From positions 1 through 5,824 of the forward strand of contig CALZHO010000061.1 of NCBI GenBank assembly GCA_945787425.1: a DNA stretch of 5,824 nucleotides, written 5' to 3'. A program made the translations under genes and the position numbers. This DNA comes from an uncultured Bacteroidales bacterium (GTDB taxonomy: Bacteria; Bacteroidota; Bacteroidia; Bacteroidales; Paludibacteraceae). Below are positions 1-4,933 of the stretch, piece after piece (within the stretch, counting starts at the first letter, position 1; each line of letters starts with the position of its first letter). The notes below the pieces were generated by a model that did no database searches, had not been told where the DNA came from, and worked only from the letters and a program-made list of their open reading frames with translations.

Positions 1-176
1 TTGTTGGTCAAAAATGACCAATAATTTATTTTGTAAAGTCGAAGTAGCAAAATAGACGATATATGGTTCTGTTTTACCTCAAGTCCACCCTAAATAAATA
101 ACGCGTACACATATATGCGCGCGTGACTGTTAACAAATGAAACATCGTGTACGATAATTTCAGGAATCAATAGGGT
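1..176. other. Non-coding AT-rich region with small inverted repeats
   Basis: I see no gene, tRNA or convincing promoter here. TTGGTCA-AAAA-TGACCAA (4-21) is a perfect 7-bp stem followed by a T-rich stretch on the plus strand; it could be a weak terminator for a plus-strand gene ending left of the window, or an operator. ATCGT-GT-ACGAT (144-155) is a short perfect inverted repeat. An alternating purine-pyrimidine run with imperfect dyad symmetry lies at 101-124. No good match to the Bacteroidota promoter pattern TAnnTTTG was found on either strand. Confidence 0.5.
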
Positions 177-214
177 AAATAAAAATAGAGGACTCATTTT
201 GTGAGCCCTCTATT
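177..214 (-). terminator. Intrinsic terminator of the nqr operon
   Basis: On the minus strand, AATAGAGG (from 214 down to 207) pairs with CCTCTATT (191-184). After a single mismatch the stem continues with four further pairs (CTCA/TGAG, 193-196 with 202-205) around a 5-nt loop. The hairpin runs into a T-rich tract, TTTTTATTT. It lies about 80 nt after the nqrF stop, as expected for the operon end. The plus strand has a weaker T-rich tail (GTTATTT), so it may also stop transcription arriving from the left. Confidence 0.88.
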
Positions 215-227
215 GTTATTTCCGCTA

Positions 228-282
228 TCTAACGTCTAACAGCCCATCAGGCGGTCTAACGTCTAACAGCGAAGCGGTCTAA
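228..282. repeat. Direct repeats of TCTAACGTCTAACAGC in the nqr 3' untranslated region
   Basis: TCTAACGTCTAACAGC occurs at 228-243 and 255-270, a perfect 16-bp repeat with a 27-bp period, each copy itself built from the heptamer-like unit TCTAACG/TCTAACA. GCGGTCTAA occurs at 251-259 and again at 274-282. Read on the minus strand (as in the nqr transcript) the motif is CCGCTTCGCTGTTAGACGTTAGAC. It lies between the nqrF stop and the terminator, so it would be part of the mRNA 3' end. Function unknown. Confidence 0.85.
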
Positions 283-292
283 TTTTGGTGGT

Positions 293-1564
293 TTATCCGC
301 CGAAATTGTCAAACATAATCATATCATCTTCTACACCCAGCGAGTGGAGCAAGTCAAGCGCAGTCTTTGCCATCATAGGAGGGCCGCAGAGGTAGTACTC
401 TATGTCTTCTGGAGCGTCGTGTTGCTTCAGATAGGTGTCGCCCAAGACTGGAGCAATGAAGCCAGCGGTATATTTAACACCCAAAGCATCTGCCTTAGGA
501 TCTGGACGGTCCAATGCCAAGTGGAAATGGAAGTTAGGATACTCCTTCTCCAATGCCAAGAAGTCCTCCATGAAGAATACCTCATCAATAGCACGAGCAC
601 CATAGAAATAGTGCATCTCACGATCACGCGTGTGCAAGGTCTTCAACATGTGCATGATCTGTGCACGCAATGGAGCCATACCAGCACCACCACCGACCCA
701 AATCATCTCACGCTTGCTATCGAAGATTGGGTGGAAGTCACCATAAGGACCTGACATCGTCACCTTATCACCTGGTTTGAGGTTGAAGATATAAGTAGAA
801 GCAATACCACATGGTACATCCATGAAGCCAGGACCTTGCTCTTTTGGTTTGAATGGTGGAGTAGCAATACGCACGGTCAAGGTGATGATATCACCCTCGT
901 CTGGGTAGTTAGCCATAGAATATGCGCGCACAGTTGCCTCAGTATTCTTTTGCTTCAAGCCAAAGAGTCCGAACTTCTCCCATGCTGGTACATACAAGTC
1001 ACCAATCAACTCGCGGTCGAAATTGTTGTAATCAATATCGTACTCAGGGATGAGGATTTGTGCATACGAACCAGGCAAGAAGTCCATGTGCTCGCCTGGA
1101 GGCAATTGCACCTTGAACTCCTTGATGAAGGTAGCCACGTTGCGGTTGCTGATAACGGTGCACTCCCACTCCTTAACACCGAGCACAGACTCGTCTATCT
1201 TGAGTTGCATATCGCTTTTCACTTTCACTTGGCAACCAAGACGCCAGTGGTCTTTTTGTTGTTTGCGGGTGAAGTGAACCGTCTCAGTAGGGAGGATCTC
1301 GCCACCACCTTCGAGCACTTGGCACTTACATTGACCACAAGAACCCTTACCACCACAAGCAGATGGCAAGTGTACGCCTGCTTCGCCCATAGCGCCGAGC
1401 AAGGTGCCACCTGCTGGGATATGGTATTCCTTATCACCGTTGATAACCACTTTCACGTCGCCCGAAGGTACTAAGTATTTTTTAGCCACCAAGAGGACAA
1501 CGACCAGCAGCAGAATCACTGCCAAAAATACGCCTACTGCGTAGAGAATAGCTGTAATATTCAT
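293..1564 (-). CDS. nqrF: Na+-translocating NADH:quinone reductase subunit F (NADH-oxidising subunit)
   Basis: NqrF is the electron entry point: it oxidises NADH through FAD and passes single electrons to a 2Fe-2S cluster. The 423-residue product is of normal length. Residues 4-27 are the N-terminal membrane anchor. The ferredoxin domain (about 35-130) has Cys70, Cys76, Cys79 and Cys111, at the same positions as the cluster ligands in Vibrio. The FAD-binding motif RAYSMANYP starts at Arg213. The NADH-binding region has GGGAGMAPLR (291-300), the CGPPMM block (Cys393) and the C-terminal MFDNFGG that closes over the flavin. The start at 1564 is fixed by GGAGGA (plus strand 1572-1577) seven nt upstream. 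This is the last gene of the operon and is followed by repeats and a terminator. No anomaly is seen. Confidence 0.98.
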   Translation of the reverse strand: MNITAILYAVGVFLAVILLLVVVLLVAKKYLVPSGDVKVVINGDKEYHIPAGGTLLGAMGEAGVHLPSACGGKGSCGQCKCQVLEGGGEILPTETVHFTRKQQKDHWRLGCQVKVKSDMQLKIDESVLGVKEWECTVISNRNVATFIKEFKVQLPPGEHMDFLPGSYAQILIPEYDIDYNNFDRELIGDLYVPAWEKFGLFGLKQKNTEATVRAYSMANYPDEGDIITLTVRIATPPFKPKEQGPGFMDVPCGIASTYIFNLKPGDKVTMSGPYGDFHPIFDSKREMIWVGGGAGMAPLRAQIMHMLKTLHTRDREMHYFYGARAIDEVFFMEDFLALEKEYPNFHFHLALDRPDPKADALGVKYTAGFIAPVLGDTYLKQHDAPEDIEYYLCGPPMMAKTALDLLHSLGVEDDMIMFDNFGG

Positions 1565-1571
1565 AGATTTG

Positions 1572-1577
1572 TCCTCC
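1572..1577 (-). promoter_or_regulatory. Ribosome binding site of nqrF (GGAGGA)
   Basis: A perfect GGAGGA on the minus strand lies 7 nt upstream of the nqrF ATG, in the 15-nt gap after the nqrE stop. It fixes the start. Strong Shine-Dalgarno sites are uncommon in Bacteroidota. Confidence 0.8.
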
Positions 1578-1579
1578 TA

Positions 1580-2188
1580 TTAAATGTTCAAACCACTAAA
1601 ACACATAAATGCCATAGCCATCAAACCTACTACGATGAAGGTGATACCCAAACCTTGCAATGGACGTGGCACGTCGTTGTACTCCATTTTCTCGCGGATA
1701 CCTGCGAGGCAGACGATAGCGAGCAACCATCCGATACCAGAACCTAATGCGTAAGCAAACGCATCACCAAGGTTAGCAATTGCTTTCACGTTCTCTGGCT
1801 CGAGCAAGATACGTTGTTGCATAAAGAGCGAACCACCCATGATGGCGCAGTTTACAGCAATCAGAGGCAAGAAAATACCCAACGAAGCATAGAGCGAAGG
1901 AGAGAACTTCTCCACCACCATCTCCACAAGTTGCACCATCGCTGCAATCACCGCAATAAAGAGGATGAAGGACAAGTAACCCAAACCAAGTGGGTTAAGC
2001 ACATGCACTTGCAACAAGTAGTTTACAGGCAAGGTGATCGTCAACACGAAGATGACTGCTACGCCCAAGCCAGCACTGGTTTTTACATTCTTGGACACAG
2101 CCAAGTATGAACACATACCCAAGAAGTATGCGAAAATCATGTTGTCAGCAAAAATGCTGCGAACAAATAAACTAATAGCGTGTTCCAT
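1580..2188 (-). CDS. nqrE: Na+-translocating NADH:quinone reductase subunit E
   Basis: NqrE is the membrane partner of NqrD and supplies the other two cysteines of the intramembrane iron-sulfur centre. The 202-residue product is of normal length and is made of about six hydrophobic helices. Cys26 ([12 protein letters not shown]) and Cys114 ([14 protein letters not shown]) are the expected ligands. The N-terminus [24 protein letters not shown] and the loop [19 protein letters not shown] are typical of NqrE and distinguish it from RnfA when taken with the neighbours. The ATG lies one base after the nqrD stop. An AAGGAG site (plus strand 2199-2204) lies 10 nt upstream, inside the end of nqrD. 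The stop is followed by a 15-nt gap to nqrF that holds that gene's ribosome binding site. Confidence 0.97.
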   Translation of the reverse strand: MEHAISLFVRSIFADNMIFAYFLGMCSYLAVSKNVKTSAGLGVAVIFVLTITLPVNYLLQVHVLNPLGLGYLSFILFIAVIAAMVQLVEMVVEKFSPSLYASLGIFLPLIAVNCAIMGGSLFMQQRILLEPENVKAIANLGDAFAYALGSGIGWLLAIVCLAGIREKMEYNDVPRPLQGLGITFIVVGLMAMAFMCFSGLNI

Positions 2189-2189
2189 A

Positions 2190-2819
2190 TTACTTCAACT
2201 CCTTATTATAGCCACGATGAGCCCAGATTATACATGCTACGAGAATCAGCGCCATCGCTGGCATCATCATCATACCGCAGTTTTCATAGAATCCTCCATT
2301 AGCTACATACCAACTCTCTGGTATGACACGGAAACCAAGCAAAGTGCCAGCTCCCAGCAACTCACGGAAGAATGCTACAATCACAAGGATGATCGCATAA
2401 CCGAAACCGTTGCCAAGACCATCAAGGAAAGAATCCCACACTTTGTTGGTCATAGCAAACGCCTCAAGACGTCCCATGAGAATACAGTTTGTAATAATCA
2501 AACCGATATATACACTCAGCTGCATTGCTACATCATAAGCAAAGGCCTTCAGCACCTCACTTACGAGCGTTACCAACGCTGCTACTACCACCAATTGGAT
2601 GATAATACGGATTCGCATTGGAATAGTGTTGCGAATGAGTGATACAATTACGTTCGCCATAGCCACGATGATAGTAACGGCAATACCCATTACCAACGCT
2701 GGCTTCAGTTGCACGGTCACAGCCAATGCAGAACAGATACCCAACACTTGAACAACCACTGGGTTGTTAATGTTCAGAGGGCCAAAGAGCACCTCTTTTG
2801 TTTTTTGAGATAATGCCAT
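2190..2819 (-). CDS. nqrD: Na+-translocating NADH:quinone reductase subunit D
   Basis: NqrD is a six-helix membrane subunit that forms an inverted pair with NqrE; together they hold an iron-sulfur centre in mid-membrane that passes electrons from NqrF to NqrC. The 209-residue product has the usual length. The two ligand cysteines are at the expected places: Cys29 in LGICSALAV, and Cys112 in ITNCILMGR, matching the Vibrio numbering. The N-terminal block [17 protein letters not shown] and the GLGNGFGYA loop are family hallmarks. The start is supported by GGAGGA (plus strand 2827-2832) seven nt upstream of the ATG. The gene begins 3 nt after the nqrC stop and ends 1 nt before nqrE. Nothing is degraded or truncated. 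The homologous Rnf subunit RnfE is the main alternative, but the NQR gene order rules it out. Confidence 0.97.
   Translation of the reverse strand: MALSQKTKEVLFGPLNINNPVVVQVLGICSALAVTVQLKPALVMGIAVTIIVAMANVIVSLIRNTIPMRIRIIIQLVVVAALVTLVSEVLKAFAYDVAMQLSVYIGLIITNCILMGRLEAFAMTNKVWDSFLDGLGNGFGYAIILVIVAFFRELLGAGTLLGFRVIPESWYVANGGFYENCGMMMMPAMALILVACIIWAHRGYNKELK
2199..2204 (-). promoter_or_regulatory. Ribosome binding site of nqrE (AAGGAG)
   Basis: AAGGAG lies within the last codons of nqrD, 10 nt upstream of the nqrE ATG. The spacing is slightly long but workable. Confidence 0.65.
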
Positions 2820-2822
2820 AAC

Positions 2823-3728
2823 TTATTCCTCCGTATTTAAGTTCGCTTCGCTCACGTTAGTGGCTTCGCGTTGTTGGTTCGCTTCGCTCACGTTACATGG
2901 TGCTGCGCACGTTGTAGGTTCGCTGTCGCTCACGTTACATGGTGCTTCGCACGTTGTAGGCTCGCTGTCGCTCGCGTTGTTGATGTTATCAATGTTATTC
3001 AAGAATTCAGCATACTCAGCAAGGTTGGTAGCAATCATGGTGCTCACGCCGTCGGATGTGATAGTTGCACCAGAAAGGGCATCTACTTGCTCTTGACCAT
3101 CAGCCACTTTGCCTGCTTTCAACACAGCTACTGAAACTACTTCGCCAGCCGCATTGCGGATATGCTTGCCAGGGAACTGACTGCGGAACTTCTCTGTTAC
3201 GATCTCAGCACCCAAACCTGGAGTCTCACTTTCGTGGTTGAAGTTGATACCGTAGATAGTGTTCTTATCCGCATCCAAAGCCAAATAACCACCGATACCG
3301 CCCCAAAGACCCGCACCGTGGAGTTTGAGTACGTACTTGGTATTACCCTCGATGTTAGCTACAAATACAGGAGCACCGTTCACGTCGATGGTATCGTTAA
3401 CCAAAGAGCGGTAGAGTGCAGCAGGATCGGTGTTGTCGTAGTTTTGGTTGAGGGCTACGAGGATTTGCTTTTGTTGGTCGAGCAAGCGGTTAGCCTCTTG
3501 GCGAGGGCTGAGCACTTGGCTTACCAAAGCGAGCAATACAGCCACGATAACTACGATGATAGTAGCATAGATAATGGTGTATACGTTGCTGTTGGTATCC
3601 AGACCATTTTTCTTCTCTTCTACAAAGACGCCAGATTGCTTGCATATTGGGCAAACCTCAGGTGCCTTATCGCCGTTGTGAACATAGCCACAAACGGAAC
3701 ATACAAATTTCTTCTGTGCCATATTCAT
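2823..3728 (-). CDS. nqrC: Na+-NQR subunit C with an N-terminal rubredoxin-like domain and a repetitive C-terminal tail
   Basis: NqrC carries covalent FMN on the periplasmic side and relays electrons to NqrB. The 301-residue product has four parts. Residues 4-40 form a rubredoxin-like metal domain resembling the rubrerythrin C-terminal type, with Cys10, Cys13, Cys26 and Cys29 and the CSVCGYVH and CPICK knuckles. Residues 44-73 match the usual NqrC N-terminus (TNSNVYTIIY) and its single membrane helix. Residues 75-243 are the FMN-binding domain, with ESETPGLG (166-173) and the flavinylation motif DALSGATITS; Thr222 is the expected FMN site and is intact. Residues 253-301 are a repetitive polar tail with SDSEPTTC.APCNV occurring twice. 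The family is normally about 210-260 residues, so both ends are extensions. The start at 3728 fits TAATG coupling with nqrB; an ATG at 3722 would remove only two residues. No Shine-Dalgarno site is seen. The NqrC assignment is firm; the role of the extensions is inference. Confidence 0.96.
   Translation of the reverse strand: MNMAQKKFVCSVCGYVHNGDKAPEVCPICKQSGVFVEEKKNGLDTNSNVYTIIYATIIVVIVAVLLALVSQVLSPRQEANRLLDQQKQILVALNQNYDNTDPAALYRSLVNDTIDVNGAPVFVANIEGNTKYVLKLHGAGLWGGIGGYLALDADKNTIYGINFNHESETPGLGAEIVTEKFRSQFPGKHIRNAAGEVVSVAVLKAGKVADGQEQVDALSGATITSDGVSTMIATNLAEYAEFLNNIDNINNASDSEPTTCEAPCNVSDSEPTTCAAPCNVSEANQQREATNVSEANLNTEE
2826..2972 (-). repeat. In-frame tandem repeats encoding the NqrC C-terminal tail
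   Basis: Two 42-bp copies (2884-2925 and 2926-2967 on the plus strand) differ at only two positions and encode two 14-residue units, SDSEPTTCEAPCNV (residues 253-266) and SDSEPTTCAAPCNV (267-280). They are followed by two shorter units that share a 19-bp plus-strand sequence, GTTCGCTTCGCTCACGTTA, at 2841-2859 and 2877-2895, 36 bp apart, which encodes NVSEAN twice. The unit lengths are multiples of three, so the frame is kept. The units hold small palindromes such as GTGCTTCGCAC and GCTTCGC. The tail lies beyond the NqrC core and would be periplasmic, with four cysteines in two CxxxC pairs. Confidence 0.9.
2827..2832 (-). promoter_or_regulatory. Ribosome binding site of nqrD (GGAGGA)
   Basis: GGAGGA is 7 nt upstream of the nqrD ATG. 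It is embedded in the final nqrC codons, so the repetitive NqrC tail ends exactly in this signal (the residues before the stop are T-E-E). Confidence 0.78.
3609..3719 (-). other. Rubredoxin-like domain fused to NqrC
   Basis: Residues 4-40 of the nqrC product contain two CxxC knuckles (Cys10/Cys13 and Cys26/Cys29) separated by 12 residues, with GYVH after the first and CPICK as the second. This is the compact pattern of the rubredoxin domain at the C-terminus of rubrerythrins, which binds one Fe(SCys)4. The domain precedes the membrane helix at residues 50-72. NqrC is anchored with its N-terminus inside and its FMN domain outside, so the domain should sit in the cytoplasm. Iron (electron transfer) is more likely than zinc by similarity, but sequence alone cannot decide. 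Confidence 0.88.
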
Positions 3729-4933
3729 TAAATTTTAGCGCGTTTCATACGTTTCTTAATATTCACTTGCACTACGCACCAGTCGATGAGTGGAGCAAAA
3801 GCGTTCATGAGGAGGATAGCGAGCATCATACCCTCTGGATAACCAGGGTTGAGTACGCGGATCACTACAGCCATGAAACCGATCAATGCACCATAAATCC
3901 ACTTACCGCATTCCGTACGAGCAGAGGTAACAGGGTCAGTAGCCATGAAGACAGCACCGAACATGAAACCACCTGTAACGAGGTGCATGTACCATGGGTA
4001 GTTAGCCACAGCAGTCTCCGCACCAAATTGGTTGAAGAGCCAAGCGGTGAGTGCACCACCAGCGAAGATGCTAAGCATGGTCTTCCAGCTTGCTACGCCC
4101 GTCACGATGAGCAATGCAGCACCGAGCAAGATAGCCCAACAGCAAGTCTCACCAATAGAACCTGGAATCAAACCGTTGAAGGCAGTCCAGAAGTCCACTG
4201 GCAGGAGGTTAGCTTCGGTAGAAGTAGCGAGTTGGGTGAGTGGGGCAGCACCAGAGAAACCATCCACGAGGGTTTGTCCGTTGTCCCAGCCCCAAGTACC
4301 TTCGGTACGAACGAAGCACTTGTCACCAGTCATATGGGTAGGATAAGCAAAGAAGAGGAACGCGCGCGCGATAAGGGCTACGTTGAAGATGTTGTAACCT
4401 GTACCGCCGAATACCTCTTTTGCAAAGATTACCGCAAAAGCAGTAGCCACAGCCACCATCCAGAGAGGCGTGTTGATTGGCACGATAAGTGGAATAATCA
4501 TACCTGATACGAGGAATCCTTCTTGGATTTCTTCTTTCTTCCATTGTGCTACGGTGAACTCGATACCGAGACCTACACCATAGCTAACGATGATATATGG
4601 CAACACAGCCAACGCACCAAATGCGAACGCCTTCCAGAACATTGCGCAGGTCATAGCGCCACGCACCAACTCACCAGTAGCAAGGAAGTGTTGGTAACCT
4701 ACGTTGAACATACCAAAGAGCAGTGCTGGAACGAGTGCCATTACCACAAGAATCATTGTTCGCTTGCTATCCGAACCATCGTGGATCTGCGAACCTACGC
4801 GCTTAGCGGTAGTGTTTGGGGTAAAGAGGAACGTCTCGAAACCGTCAAACAACGAGTGCAGCGCGGACAACTTGCCACCCTCTGAGAAGGTAGGGCGAAG
4901 TTTCTCTACTATGTTATGTAATTTCTTTAGCAT
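3728..4933 (-). CDS. nqrB: Na+-translocating NADH:quinone reductase subunit B, flavinylation threonine replaced by alanine
   Basis: NqrB is the large integral membrane subunit that carries covalent FMN and riboflavin and lies on the Na+ path. About 401 residues with many hydrophobic helices match the usual length. Family blocks are visible: SDSKRTMI, QEGFLVSG (conserved Glu), AKEVFGGTG, ARAFLFFAYP, PGSIGE, FMATDPVTSA, NPGYPEGMMLAIL and NAFAPLIDW (conserved Asp). The motif that should read SGAT reads SGAA (Ser to Ala at 4255-4244): the alanine codon GCC at 4244-4246 replaces the threonine that in Vibrio cholerae NqrB (Thr236) is esterified to FMN. The rest of the gene looks intact, with no frameshift. 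I place the start at the ATG 4933-4931, because AAGGAG (4947-4942) lies 8 nt upstream; an in-frame GTG one codon earlier (4936) is possible but only 5 nt from that site. The gene's TAA stop shares one base with the nqrC ATG. Confidence 0.96.
   Translation of the reverse strand: MLKKLHNIVEKLRPTFSEGGKLSALHSLFDGFETFLFTPNTTAKRVGSQIHDGSDSKRTMILVVMALVPALLFGMFNVGYQHFLATGELVRGAMTCAMFWKAFAFGALAVLPYIIVSYGVGLGIEFTVAQWKKEEIQEGFLVSGMIIPLIVPINTPLWMVAVATAFAVIFAKEVFGGTGYNIFNVALIARAFLFFAYPTHMTGDKCFVRTEGTWGWDNGQTLVDGFSGAAPLTQLATSTEANLLPVDFWTAFNGLIPGSIGETCCWAILLGAALLIVTGVASWKTMLSIFAGGALTAWLFNQFGAETAVANYPWYMHLVTGGFMFGAVFMATDPVTSARTECGKWIYGALIGFMAVVIRVLNPGYPEGMMLAILLMNAFAPLIDWCVVQVNIKKRMKRAKI

Noticed and set aside
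4..21. Strong terminator at the left edge
   Set aside because: The 7-bp stem is perfect, but the following T tract is interrupted (TAATTTATTTTG) and no gene ending before it is visible, so it is kept only as a note in the non-coding region.
228..282. Attachment site or IS end duplication
   Set aside because: The 16-bp direct repeats are only 11 bp apart with no mobile gene between or near them, so a tandem repeat is the simpler reading.
836..1474. Plus-strand open frame antisense to nqrF (212 codons)
   Set aside because: Shadow frame of a gene with all catalytic motifs intact on the minus strand; no ribosome binding site and no family resemblance.
2034..2642. Plus-strand open frame across nqrE and nqrD (202 codons)
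   Set aside because: It spans the nqrE/nqrD junction antisense and reads as low-likelihood protein; both minus-strand genes are certain.
2190..2819. Rnf complex assignment for the membrane subunits (RnfE/RnfA)
   Set aside because: NqrD/NqrE are homologous to RnfE/RnfA, but the order A-B-C-D-E-F with an NqrF-type NADH/FAD/2Fe-2S protein and an NqrA subunit defines Na+-NQR.
2826..2972. CRISPR-like array
   Set aside because: The repeats are directly adjacent with no variable spacers, keep the nqrC reading frame and encode repeated peptides.
3647..4507. Long plus-strand open frame antisense to nqrB (286 codons)
   Set aside because: It is a shadow of nqrB and the end of nqrC: composition is rich in His, Ser, Thr and Glu with no recognisable domain, and the opposite strand has clear NqrB family motifs throughout.
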